The position numbers and the translations under genes are program-made. The notes under the pieces are model-generated. The model was not told the origin of the DNA. It was given only the letters and a program-made list of their open reading frames with translations, and did not search any database. Shown here piece by piece: positions 17,659-26,061 of a stretch of 64,000 nt of DNA. This DNA comes from Ureibacillus thermophilus (GTDB taxonomy: Bacteria > Bacillota > Bacilli > Bacillales_A > Planococcaceae), in assembly GCF_004331915.1 (NCBI RefSeq), contig NZ_CP036528.1, positions 696,567 to 760,566 of the forward strand. The letters are read 5' to 3'. Each line of letters begins with the position of its first letter. Position 1 is the stretch's first letter.

Positions 17659-17840
17659 GGGGCTGTCCAGAAAGTGTAAATCTTTCTGGACAGCCCCATT
17701 TCGAATAGTAAAATCATATGAAAAATCTTTGCTCCTGCGGTTGTAACATTAAACGCGCTCCTCGTCGTAATTTATCTGCGGCTAAGCGTGTGCGACAGAT
17801 GCAAAGGGGGCATCTTGAAATGACTTTTCAGACGCGCCCC
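17659..17840 (-). repeat. Hairpin-bounded ~180-bp element, copy D (after salA)
   Basis: Begins 14 bp after the salA stop with the hairpin GGGGCTGTCCAGAAAG / CTTTCTGGACAGCCCC and ends with a GGGGGCATCTTGAAA / TTTTCAGACGCGCCCC region. In between are a GCGGC hairpin and a shared core. It is inverted relative to copies A and B and is the most diverged of the four. Probably serves as a bidirectional terminator between convergent salA and gerD. Confidence 0.75.
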
Positions 17841-17886
17841 GTCGCTTTTTTGCTAATGGATAAAACCGCATTTTTTGCGCCATTAG

Positions 17887-18501
17887 CTACATATCTCCAC
17901 CATCTGATTGTCCTTGTCCTCCGCTAGAATCTTTTTCCTTTTCGTTTTCCTTTGAACCTCCAGATTCTCCACTCTTCTTAATCAACTCTTGCCATTTTGT
18001 TTGGAGTAATGGACTCTCAATTGTTTCCATGACCACTTTTTCAATTTCTTTTCTCAGCTCAGCACTCTTTAAGATGGATTCCAATTCTTTTTTCATATCC
18101 GGTTGTCCAAAAAATGTAATTAACTCTTGTTGAAAGGATGCATCTTTCATTAACTGCTTCATAATTTCGGTTTGCTGATCTTTCATGCTTTTTGCCATGG
18201 ATTCTTTAAATTTTGGATCTTCGAAGGTTTTTCTCCAAAATTCTTGAGCATGTTCTGACATCAGTGAATTATTGATGGCTGTTTCTACTTCATTGTGCTC
18301 CAGTACCACCAGCTCCCTAAAACTAGGGTCTTCCAATAATTGTCGAATTGCTTTTTTCCCTTCTTCCGTTTGAATGGCATCAACAACAATCTTCTTCACT
18401 TCTTCATAAGAAGGTTGGGCAGTCGTAGCATCGGAACAACTAGCGAGCAACAACAATAGGAATGTTATGGTTAGCAATCGATTAAACAGGGGATTTTTCA
18501 C
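17887..18501 (-). CDS. gerD: Spore germination lipoprotein GerD
   Basis: 204 residues. Signal peptide with lipobox LLASC (about residues 18-22), then a charged, helical domain typical of GerD (YEEVKKIVVDAIQTEEGKKAI, EDPSFRELV, EFWRKTFEDPKFKESMAKSM) and a glycine/serine-rich acidic tail (GGSKENEKEKDSSGGQ). GerD is an inner-membrane scaffold that gathers germinant receptors into the germinosome. Its opposite orientation between salA and kbaA matches the Bacillus locus. Confidence 0.9.
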   Translation of the reverse strand: MKNPLFNRLLTITFLLLLLASCSDATTAQPSYEEVKKIVVDAIQTEEGKKAIRQLLEDPSFRELVVLEHNEVETAINNSLMSEHAQEFWRKTFEDPKFKESMAKSMKDQQTEIMKQLMKDASFQQELITFFGQPDMKKELESILKSAELRKEIEKVVMETIESPLLQTKWQELIKKSGESGGSKENEKEKDSSGGQGQSDGGDM

Positions 18502-18654
18502 CTTTTCTCAGTCCTTTCTATATAAAGGCTCTATTTTTCATTATTGTTCACAATTCCTTTTATAAATATGTACAGGTTTAGAACTTAGATAGCTTTTTTA
18601 AAAAACCATTGATAAAATAATGAATGAATTGAAAAAAATAAGGGGAGCATTATC

Positions 18655-19344
18655 GTGACAATACGAAATTGGTTTAAATTTTTCTTGATGTGTATGCTGA
18701 TCGGCGGTGTCGTCACAGGAGTGGCAGGCATCATTATTCGTTGGAATTTTTTCAGTGAATACTTATCAAATGGAGAAATAGGAGAGTTTATCGCCGCCTT
18801 TCTTTGGATGATAATGTTGGGTTTCACAATGAGCGTCATTTCCCAAGCAGGATTCTTTGCTTACTTAACAATCCACCAAATCGGGGTGGGCGTTTTTAGA
18901 ACGTTAACTTTATGGAACTGGGTACAAGTCCTATTGATGATTGTTGTGGTAGGAGATTTAATTATTTTCCGTTTTGCTCCAGCTGCTGAAAATGCAAAAG
19001 ATTGGCTGTTTTATATAGGTTTACTCATATTATTAATTTTTGGGGCTATTGCCACGGCAATTAAGAAGGTACAGTTAACAGGGAAAAAGCATATTTTAAT
19101 ATCAGCCATGTTCTTTATGATTGTAATTACTAGCTTAGAGTGGATTATTCCTCTGATGGGACGCCAAGGCAATATTGATACATATGTCGCTTTGCTGTTG
19201 TTCCCGCTAGTAGCCGTAAACGCTTATCAACTGTTAGCTTTACCAAAATACAATAAAAAATCCGATGAAGACCGCAAAAAGTTAGAAGAACGCAAAATAG
19301 CCAGAAAACAGGAAAAAACCGCAATGAAAAATGCAGCAAAATAA
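18655..19344 (+). CDS. kbaA: KinB-signalling pathway membrane protein KbaA
   Basis: 229 residues from a GTG with AGGGGAGC upstream. About six hydrophobic segments run from FFLMCMLIGGVVTGVAG to ALLLFPLVAVNAYQLL. A basic cytoplasmic tail follows (KLEERKIARKQEKTAMK) that makes it somewhat longer than I expect for B. subtilis KbaA. KbaA is needed for KinB to feed the sporulation phosphorelay. Assignment rests on topology and on its conserved place between gerD and the pdaB position. Confidence 0.82.
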   Translation: MTIRNWFKFFLMCMLIGGVVTGVAGIIIRWNFFSEYLSNGEIGEFIAAFLWMIMLGFTMSVISQAGFFAYLTIHQIGVGVFRTLTLWNWVQVLLMIVVVGDLIIFRFAPAAENAKDWLFYIGLLILLIFGAIATAIKKVQLTGKKHILISAMFFMIVITSLEWIIPLMGRQGNIDTYVALLLFPLVAVNAYQLLALPKYNKKSDEDRKKLEERKIARKQEKTAMKNAAK

Positions 19345-19395
19345 ATCAAAAAGCAATAGAGTTTGATTTAATAAATGCTCTCAAAAAAAAACGAA

Positions 19396-19435
19396 AAGCT
19401 GTCCAGAAGAATGATCTTTCTGGGCAGCTTTTTCT
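19396..19435 (+). terminator. Terminator after kbaA
   Basis: AAGCTGTCCAGAAGA pairs with TCTTTCTGGGCAGCTT, followed by TTTCTT. The stem closely resembles the terminal hairpin of the ~180-bp repeat family, but the rest of that element is absent here. Confidence 0.75.
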
Positions 19436-19467
19436 TATTTTACATATGCCGACAACGTATTATGTAT

Positions 19468-20115
19468 TTACGGCATTTTTGTAGATTTAATATTATAGCC
19501 AAAAATGTTTTCCTCTAAAGAGATAAATTTATGGGATTGCATAAAAGCAGTAATATTTTTAAAATTCGGTTTGGATTCTTCATGAAGTTGTATGCTGATA
19601 ATAGCACCTTTCACTTGATTCAATGACTGGCCATCCTGATAAATATGCGATGGTGATAATAAATTAATTTCTTCATTAAACATAGCTCGCTTCAACCCTT
19701 CAGAGTATTCATAATCTCTCGTCATAAACCACAGCGGCTTTTGATGAAAATATTTTTCATAAATTCCTACTTCCTTTTTTAAGGTTTCTATGTTATATTC
19801 TTCTTTGCCCATTCCACCTAGTAAACCAGTGGGAATGTTTTTCTTTTGAATTAATTCCACTAGTTGAGGTGAACGTTCAATCCAACTTGCATCAAGCATG
19901 AAGATAGGATAAGGGGCGTTCAGGGATTCCAACCATTCGGGAAGTCCCTCATGGGTAAAAGAAACTTCGATAATTAATGATTGTCCATAATTTCCTTTTG
20001 ATATGATAAGTGGTTTGTCGGTCATTCGGAAGACGGAAACAATTGAACTTTTTTGTGGATAAATCAACAAGAAAATTACCATAATAGATAGTACAATGAT
20101 TATTTTTCGAAACAT
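19468..20115 (-). CDS. NodB-fold-like membrane-anchored protein at the pdaB locus, catalytic residues missing
   Basis: 215 residues with an N-terminal membrane anchor (IIIVLSIMVIFLLIY). Its place after kbaA and before the rRNA genes is that of pdaB, a polysaccharide deacetylase of the spore. NodB landmarks can be lined up but are altered: TFDDG becomes SFTHEG, the metal-binding HxxxH region becomes IPTGLLGG, and the RPPYG motif becomes FMTRDYE. Only a late LHE remains. It is shorter than PdaB. I infer a pseudoenzyme or a strongly diverged relative kept for a sporulation role. The alignment is by eye. Confidence 0.6.
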   Translation of the reverse strand: MFRKIIIVLSIMVIFLLIYPQKSSIVSVFRMTDKPLIISKGNYGQSLIIEVSFTHEGLPEWLESLNAPYPIFMLDASWIERSPQLVELIQKKNIPTGLLGGMGKEEYNIETLKKEVGIYEKYFHQKPLWFMTRDYEYSEGLKRAMFNEEINLLSPSHIYQDGQSLNQVKGAIISIQLHEESKPNFKNITAFMQSHKFISLEENIFGYNIKSTKMP

Positions 20116-20181
20116 CAGTCAAACTCCTTTTTAGGCTTTTTGAGAATAAAAAAGATTCCTAAAAAAACTTATGAAAAAGTG

Positions 20182-20211
20182 TTGACTTTAATGATTGAAA
20201 GATGATATTAT
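20182..20211 (+). promoter_or_regulatory. rRNA operon promoter
   Basis: TTGACT (20182-20187) and TATTAT (20206-20211), 18 bp apart, lie about 140 bp before the 16S 5' end. The leader contains the CCTTGAAAACTGAAC segment common in Bacillales rRNA leaders. This shows that the 16S fragment sits in an original rRNA operon context. Confidence 0.75.
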
Positions 20212-20351
20212 ATAAAAGTCGTCGAAAGACAAAGAAAAATGTCGAATGAACCTTGAAAACTGAACACCAAAACGTTAATGTTTAAATAATCTAATTCGTT
20301 AACCCTCGTTGACGGATTAGAGACGGACAAATTTTGAGCTTAATCAAATTT

Positions 20352-20457
20352 TCTTTTTTGGAGAGTTTGATCCTGGCTCAGGACGAACGCTGGCGGCGTG
20401 CCTAATACATGCAAGTCGAGCGGAGCCCTCAATCCGAAAAAACTTGGGATTGAAGGG
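20352..20457 (+). rRNA. 16S rRNA, 5' fragment only
   Basis: The universal 5' sequence GAGTTTGATCCTGGCTCAG and the following conserved stretch to GCAAGTCGAGCGGA are perfect. They run into a variable hairpin (GCCCTCAATCC / GGATTGAAGGGC) that could be helix V1. After about 20457 no 16S sequence follows. Instead there is a GTGCGTACC hairpin with a T-run, then an IS1182-type end. About 1.4 kb of 16S and all of 23S are missing. Confidence 0.88.
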
Positions 20458-20519
20458 CTATTCATCGTGCGTACCAGAGGGTGCGCATTTTTTTATTTAT
20501 CTCACATATTTCGGGCTTA

Positions 20520-20623
20520 CCCTCTAAAATGGAAACAGCCCATGAAATTTTGGAATGAAATTTCATGGGCTGTTTTTCATTTTTTCAATAAAAAATAAGG
20601 ACCTCTTCTGTTAAAATAAGTTA
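20520..20623 (+). mobile_element. IS1182-type terminal fragment inside the rRNA operon scar
   Basis: This stretch is the reverse complement of about 60105-60210. It includes the palindrome CAGCCCATGAAATTT...AAATTTCATGGGCTG and GGACCTCTTCTGTTAAAA, the region just upstream of the IS1182-type transposase start at 60070. Only this end is present. It joins the 16S fragment to the 5S gene and is the probable cause of the deletion. Confidence 0.7.
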
Positions 20624-20632
20624 CATATGCGA

Positions 20633-20749
20633 GTCTGGTGATGATGGCGAAGAGGTCACACCCGTTCCCATACCGAACACGGAAGTTAAGCTCTTCAGCG
20701 CCGATGGTAGTTGGGGGCTTCCCCCTGCGAGAGTAGGACGTTGCCAGGC
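20633..20749 (+). rRNA. rrf: 5S rRNA
   Basis: Complete gene of about 117 nt. It contains the conserved core AGAGGTCACACCCGTTCCCA, CCGAACACGGAAGTTAAGCT and AGTAGGACGTTGCCAGGC, and the ends GTCTGGTG / TTGCCAGGC pair. It lies 10 bp after the IS1182-type fragment instead of after a 23S gene. Whether it is transcribed from the intact rRNA promoter upstream is uncertain because a terminator-like hairpin lies between. Confidence 0.95.
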
Positions 20750-20782
20750 TCAAAAAGTTATTACTGGCAGAAAGTCGGTAGT

Positions 20783-21914
20783 GGCTTTTTTTAGACTCTA
20801 TAATATTTGGTGTTGGTGGATACAACCAGCACCATTTTTTTACACAAAAAATGAGACATGTGACGCAACTCTGGTAAAATGTAATCGACCAAAACCACAT
20901 TTACAAGGAGTGATGTCACAGTCTTACCATCATTCTATACGAAACCTACTCAATATAAAAGACAAAAATATCACATTTGATGAAAATTTTTGTTCTACCG
21001 AAACGATTAAAAAAGCTATTATCAACCAAATGTTCACTACCTTCCAAAGCATTTGTGTTTTGATGAGTTTAAATCAGTGAAATCCGCAGCTGGAGCGATG
21101 TCCTTTATTTTCTGCGACTCTGAAACGGGGGAGATTGTGGATATCGTGGAGGACAGGAATTACATGTCCTCAAAGAGTATTTCTTACGGTATTCCAAGAA
21201 GGCGAGAGATGCGGTAAAAACGATTGTCATCGATATGTACAGCCCTTATATTTCCAAGAAGTTTTCCCTAAAGCGGAAATCATACTCGACAAATTCCATA
21301 TCCTCCAACTATTTAGCAGAGCTTTAAACAAAACGCGCATCAACGTCATAAATCGGGATAAAAAGAATTACAATAAATTGAAAAAAATACTGGAAGCTCC
21401 TTCTGAAAGATCAAACAAAACTTGATTATAAGAACTATACATATCATCGTTGCTTTAAAAAGCATATGTGTGAGGTGGAGATTCTCCACTATCTCATTGA
21501 TTTAGATTCTGAATTAAAAGCGTCCTATGAGTTATATCAATACGTGCAACATTGCATCAAAATCAAAGACTTTGAGCTCCTAAAGAAAACATTAGAGAAT
21601 AAACAAAATATCGTTTCCCGCTATATGAAACCCGCCATCAAGACAATCAACAAATACATCAATTACGTTGAGAATACGTTGAAATACGATTATAACAACG
21701 GCATTTTAGAGGGGATTCATAACAAAATCAAAGTGATTAAACGCATTTCTTTCGGTTATCTCTGCTTCCACCATTTTAAAAATCGGATTCTGATTACCCA
21801 AAATTTAATCACAATGAAAAAAGCTTAGAGGATTCGAAGTTGCTTTAAGCTGTGCGGTTACGTATACCAGGAAAGTCACAAAATTTTTTCACCAACACTA
21901 TTTGACAAAGAACC
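20783..21914 (+). mobile_element. Decayed ISL3-family element
   Basis: Imperfect inverted ends contain TTTGGTGTTGGTG (about 20806-20818) and CACCAACACTATTTGAC (about 21890-21906). The transposase between them has several frameshifts and an internal deletion. The left end lies right after the 5S gene, where the rRNA operon terminator is expected. Confidence 0.8.
20913..21828 (+). pseudogene. ISL3-family transposase, broken
   Basis: Starts with MSQSYHHSIRNLL and NIKDKNITFDENFC, typical of ISL3 transposases. The zinc-finger and helix-turn-helix region after about residue 33 is largely deleted. Pieces in different frames then give FDEFKSVKSAAGAMSF, DMYSPY, KAEIILDKFHILQLFSRAL and the intact C-terminus GILEGIHNKIKVIKRISFGY ending at 21828. 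At least three frame changes are needed to join them, so it cannot make active transposase. Confidence 0.88.
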
Positions 21915-22040
21915 TTTTTTTATGCCCCTAACTGATCAAGGAAGCGAGGAAAAAAACTTTCTAATTTTACTACTTGAAAAAAATGAAAATATGGTTATAA
22001 TATAATTTGTACTCAATCAATATAACTTTATTAAGATCGT

Positions 22041-22115
22041 TCCGAAGTAGCTCAGTGGTAGAGCAATCGGCTGTTAACCGATTGGTCGTAGGTTCGAATC
22101 CTACCTTCGGAGCCA
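22041..22115 (+). tRNA. tRNA-Asn (GTT)
   Basis: Acceptor TCCGAAG pairs with CTTCGGA, the anticodon loop is CTGTTAA, the T-arm is GGTTCGAATCC, and CCA is encoded. It lies about 1.3 kb after the 5S gene; the distance is explained by the ISL3 insertion. Confidence 0.97.
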
Positions 22116-22317
22116 TTTTTTTTGCCTTTTTTTATCTCCTATCTTTATACCATCCTCTATAAATGCAATTCTCATAATCCTACCTTATAAACTATCAACC
22201 TTTTTTATTCTTCCGTCATTAAACCAAGAATGTTAATAGGGATAGTGATTGTTTTATAATAAAATAATTTTCCCCATAGATATCATCTTTATCAAAAGTT
22301 ATTTCAGTAAAAACATC

Positions 22318-22337
22318 ATACTAAAATAATTTAGTAT
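22318..22337. promoter_or_regulatory. Perfect inverted repeat upstream of the liv/acyl-CoA operon
   Basis: ATACTAAA-ATAA-TTTAGTAT is an 8-bp perfect inverted repeat with a 4-bp spacer, 160 bp before the first gene of the ABC importer operon. It has the size of an operator for a dimeric repressor. No regulator gene is adjacent. The remainder of 22116-22497 holds no gene. Confidence 0.45.
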
Positions 22338-22497
22338 TTACCCCCATAATCCTTTTGAATTTGAGAGATATGTATAATAAAAAAACTTAAAAAAATTATA
22401 GAATTTTAATCATAAATAATAAAAACAAATAGTATATTATACAAAACATTACTGTCTATTAACTTCGAGTGAGATAAAGAAAGAAGGGGGAAGTTGT

Positions 22498-23286
22498 TTG
22501 GGGCCGATTTTAGAAATAGAAAACGTTTCATTGCATTTTGGAGGAGTGAAAGCTTTAGATCAAGTTTCATTTCACATTAATGAGGGAGAAATATTCTCGC
22601 TTATTGGTCCAAACGGGGCGGGAAAAACAAGTATGTTGAATTGTATCAGCGGACTGTATCGGCCGACAAGCGGCTCCATCCGCTATAAAGGAAAAGATAT
22701 TACGAACATGAAGCCTTATGAACGAACGACATTAGGTATTGCGCGGGCATTCCAAAATATTGCTTTATTTGCGCATATGTCAGTGTTGGACAATATTAAA
22801 TTGGGAAGACATACATTAATGAAATCCGGCGTGTTTAGCGGCGGAATTTATGTTGGAAAGGCATCAAAGGAAGAAATTGAACATCGCGAAAAAGTGGAAG
22901 AAGTGATTGAATTTTTGGAGCTGCAAGATATTCGCCACAAACCGGTGGGAACCCTTCCTTATGGGCTTCAAAAACGGGTTGAAGTAGGACGGGCATTAGC
23001 ATTGAACCCGGAGCTTATATTATTGGATGAACCGATGGCAGGAATGAACGGCGCGGAAAAGGAAAGAATGTCGCAATTTATATTGGATATGCATGAAGTA
23101 ATGAATACGACAGTAGTTCTGATTGAACATGATTTAGGGGTAGTTATGAGTCTATCTCATCACATTGCGGTGCTAGACTTCGGTAAACTGATAGGGTTTG
23201 GCACGCCAACTGAAGTTCGAGAAAATCCGGATGTGATTAAGGCTTATATCGGAGAGGAAACCGTCTTGGAAGGGGGAAAAGCATGA
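22498..23286 (+). CDS. LivG-type ABC transporter ATPase
   Basis: 262 residues from a TTG with AAGGGGG upstream. Walker A GPNGAGKTS (about 37-45), Q-loop in ARAFQNIALF, signature region LPYGLQKRVEVGRAL and Walker B LILLDEPMAG, with the C-terminal extension ending in KAYIGEE that marks the LivG family. It starts a six-gene operon (ATPase, acyl-CoA synthetase-like, two permeases, binding protein, second ATPase) and overlaps the next gene by 4 bp. Such transporters take up branched-chain amino acids, but those paired with an AMP-forming ligase may import organic acids. Confidence 0.88.
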   Translation: MGPILEIENVSLHFGGVKALDQVSFHINEGEIFSLIGPNGAGKTSMLNCISGLYRPTSGSIRYKGKDITNMKPYERTTLGIARAFQNIALFAHMSVLDNIKLGRHTLMKSGVFSGGIYVGKASKEEIEHREKVEEVIEFLELQDIRHKPVGTLPYGLQKRVEVGRALALNPELILLDEPMAGMNGAEKERMSQFILDMHEVMNTTVVLIEHDLGVVMSLSHHIAVLDFGKLIGFGTPTEVRENPDVIKAYIGEETVLEGGKA

Positions 23287-25202
23287 TTAAAGAGGCGACG
23301 CTGCCATCTCTATTAATTGAACGCGCCAATCAAGATTTCTCTGGGGTGGCCTTTAGGCAAAAACAATTAGGGATATGGAAAGAAATCACTTGGAATGAAT
23401 ATTTAGAGAATGTGAAAAAACTATCTATTGTTTTACAAAAACATTATAACTTTAAAGCGGGGGAAATCCTTGCAATCATCGGAGAAAATAAGCCTGAGTG
23501 GATATATGCCCAACTTGCTGTCCATACCATAGGCGGCATAGCTGTTGGAATCTACCAGGAATCTTTGCCGGAGCAAATTCAATACTATTTGAATGATACA
23601 AAGCCGAGAATCGTCATTGTTGAAGATCAGGAGCAAGTCGATAAATTATTGTCGATAGAAAAGGAAATTCCTTTTGTTGAACATATCGTTTACTATGACG
23701 TTCGGGGCTTGAGGCATTATCAGCATTCAAAGTTAGCATCCATGAAGGAATTATTAAAAATGGGAGAGGAACTCTTAAAAGAGCATCCTTCTTTCTTTGA
23801 AGAAGCGATTCGCTTTTTAAGCGACCAACAAGAAGCGCTTATTGCATATAGTGCAGCCACAAGCGGAGATCCAAAAGCAGCTGTATATACCCATTATCAA
23901 TTAATTGAAGCTGCCAAAAACTTAATTCAATTGGATGAAATGAAAAAAACGGATGACTATTTTTCCTTTCTCCCACTTTCATGGATTCATGAACAAATAA
24001 TGAGTATCGTCATTCCAATGTTGACTGGACACACCGTAAATTTCCCGGAACGGCCAGATACGGTGATTGGCGATTTAAGGGAAATTGGGCCCCAAACGAT
24101 AATAGCTTCTCCAAGAGTGTATCAATCAATTATGTCAAACGTGCAGGTGCGTATAGAGGGAGCAAGCTGGTTCAAAAGAAAAGTCTATTATTTTTTCAAA
24201 AAATATGGGGACAAACGGGCAAAGGCAAAATTGGAAAAAACCCGCTTATCTGCCATGGATCGATTCATGTACTTCCTAGGAGATGCCATAGTCTTTAGTG
24301 CAATTCGCGATCATTTAGGATTTGCAAGAACGAAAAGAGCCTATGTGGTCGGCGCAGCACTACATCCTGAAGCTCTCTATTTTTATCATAGCATAGGGGT
24401 GAATATAAAACAGACTTATGGCGGAACAGAAGTTGCAGGAATGGCCATTGTTCAACGGGATGATGACATTAAAGCAGGCAGTTCTGGTTTAGCACTTCCG
24501 AATACAGAAGTAAAAATTGAGGAAGATGGTCTTGTTTATTTAAAAAATAATGCCATCTTTTCTAGATACTTAAAAGAAGAACATCAGAAATTGATTGTGG
24601 ATGGATGGATTTCTCTCGGGGATAAAGGTTTCCTTGATAAAGATGGTCATTTATTTATCTTAGACCGACAAGAAGATGTTATCTACATGCCAAAAGGAGA
24701 AATATATCCTCACAAGATTGAAAATATATTAAAAACTAGTCCATATATTCAAGAAGCGGTTGTGTTTGGAAAAAACCGTCCATTTTTAACGGCATTTATC
24801 AATATTGACATGATGACGGTTGGAAGATGGGCAGACAAACAGCGGGTGATATATACAGAATATTCTGATTTATCAGTTAATAATCAAGTGATTGAATTAA
24901 TCCAGCAGGAAATAATCAGAGTAATGGACGAATTGCCGCCGCAAGAAAGGGTGAAAAAATTCATCTTATTACACAAACCATTATCAGCGGATGCTGGAGA
25001 ACTTACAAGAACATTAAAAATTAGAAGAAACTATGTGGAAAACACTTATAAAGAATTGATTGATGCGATGTATTCCCGTCATGAAACTATTCAAGTGCGA
25101 TTATCAGAAAAAGATTCTATGAAGGAAATCCAGCTGCGCATCATTCAATTGGAGCAGAATTTGGAGGTGCCTGAGGATGTTCTTCTTGCAAATGCTTATT
25201 AA
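23283..25202 (+). CDS. AMP-forming acyl-CoA synthetase-like protein embedded in a liv operon
   Basis: 639 residues of the ANL superfamily. Motifs by eye: the phosphate loop at about 188-203 reads YSAATSGDPKAAV, where the usual form is YTSGTTGxPKG, so two of the glycines are alanines. A5 is QTYGGTEVAG (about 377). The TGD aspartate is kept as SLGDKG (about 446), with LDRQEDVIYMPKGE for the hinge. The C-terminal lysine region is LTRTLKIRR. It lies between livG and livH and overlaps both. Related liv clusters with such ligases exist in other bacteria. I infer activation of an imported carboxylic acid; the altered loop makes activity worth testing. Confidence 0.82.
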   Translation: MIKEATLPSLLIERANQDFSGVAFRQKQLGIWKEITWNEYLENVKKLSIVLQKHYNFKAGEILAIIGENKPEWIYAQLAVHTIGGIAVGIYQESLPEQIQYYLNDTKPRIVIVEDQEQVDKLLSIEKEIPFVEHIVYYDVRGLRHYQHSKLASMKELLKMGEELLKEHPSFFEEAIRFLSDQQEALIAYSAATSGDPKAAVYTHYQLIEAAKNLIQLDEMKKTDDYFSFLPLSWIHEQIMSIVIPMLTGHTVNFPERPDTVIGDLREIGPQTIIASPRVYQSIMSNVQVRIEGASWFKRKVYYFFKKYGDKRAKAKLEKTRLSAMDRFMYFLGDAIVFSAIRDHLGFARTKRAYVVGAALHPEALYFYHSIGVNIKQTYGGTEVAGMAIVQRDDDIKAGSSGLALPNTEVKIEEDGLVYLKNNAIFSRYLKEEHQKLIVDGWISLGDKGFLDKDGHLFILDRQEDVIYMPKGEIYPHKIENILKTSPYIQEAVVFGKNRPFLTAFINIDMMTVGRWADKQRVIYTEYSDLSVNNQVIELIQQEIIRVMDELPPQERVKKFILLHKPLSADAGELTRTLKIRRNYVENTYKELIDAMYSRHETIQVRLSEKDSMKEIQLRIIQLEQNLEVPEDVLLANAY

Positions 25203-26058
25203 TGGAATAGTTGTTGGCAGCATCTACGGTCTAGTTGCATTAGGATTTGTTTTAATTTACCGGGCAAGTGGAGCGTTAAACTTAGCAAATGGCGAATTTG
25301 TATTATTTGGTCCATATATTTGTTTAGTACTGATGACAGCATTGAATGTGCCGTTTCTTGTTGCGTTTATTGGTACGTTAATCATAAGCGCAATCTTGGG
25401 ATTAGTTGTGGAGCGACTAGTCATTCGGCAATTACAAAATGCACCAACCATCTCGGTTATTATGGCGACTCTTGGATTATCCAGTTTACTCGCAGGTGCT
25501 GTTCACATTATTTGGGGTCATACAACAAGAACATTCCCTCCTGTATTTCCTCAGACACCGTTAAATTTAGGAGGCATCATTGTAACGCCCGTCTACTTAT
25601 GGTCTTTCATTATTGTCATGATTCTATTAATCATCTTTTCATTATTCTTCAAGTTTTCCAAAATCGGACTTGCAATGCGGGCAGTGGCTGATGACCGGCA
25701 AGCCGCTTTATCGATGGGGATGAGCGTGAAATTTGTATTGGCGGTAACTTGGATCATCGCCGCAATGGTAGCTGGAATTGGAGGAATATTGCTAGGAAAT
25801 ATTAATGGCGTTAATCCAACCATGTCAGCTATCGGTTTAACCGTTTTGCCTGTCGTAATTCTTGGAGGACTTGATAGTGTCATCGGTGCGATTGTTGGAG
25901 GATTTCTCATTGGCATCATTCAAAACTTAGCAGGAGGATATTTAGATCCTCTCGTAGGGGGAGGCTTAAAAGACGTAGTACCATTTATTGTCGTTCTTTT
26001 AATTTTAATGTTAAAACCGCATGGATTATTTGGCAGCCGCGGTATTGAGAGGGTGTAA
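25177..26058 (+). CDS. LivH-type ABC transporter permease
   Basis: 293 residues, about eight membrane segments. The N-terminal block INGIVVGSIYGLVALGFVLIY and the cytoplasmic coupling block LAMRAVADDRQAALSMGM are typical for LivH. Starts inside the end of the ligase gene with GGAGGTG upstream, so it is coupled. Partner of LivM. Confidence 0.88.
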   Translation: MFFLQMLINGIVVGSIYGLVALGFVLIYRASGALNLANGEFVLFGPYICLVLMTALNVPFLVAFIGTLIISAILGLVVERLVIRQLQNAPTISVIMATLGLSSLLAGAVHIIWGHTTRTFPPVFPQTPLNLGGIIVTPVYLWSFIIVMILLIIFSLFFKFSKIGLAMRAVADDRQAALSMGMSVKFVLAVTWIIAAMVAGIGGILLGNINGVNPTMSAIGLTVLPVVILGGLDSVIGAIVGGFLIGIIQNLAGGYLDPLVGGGLKDVVPFIVVLLILMLKPHGLFGSRGIERV

Positions 26059-26061
26059 TGG

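Noticed and set aside
22116-22497. T-box or other amino-acid riboswitch before the liv operon
   Set aside because: No T-box sequence, specifier loop or terminator/antiterminator pair could be found.
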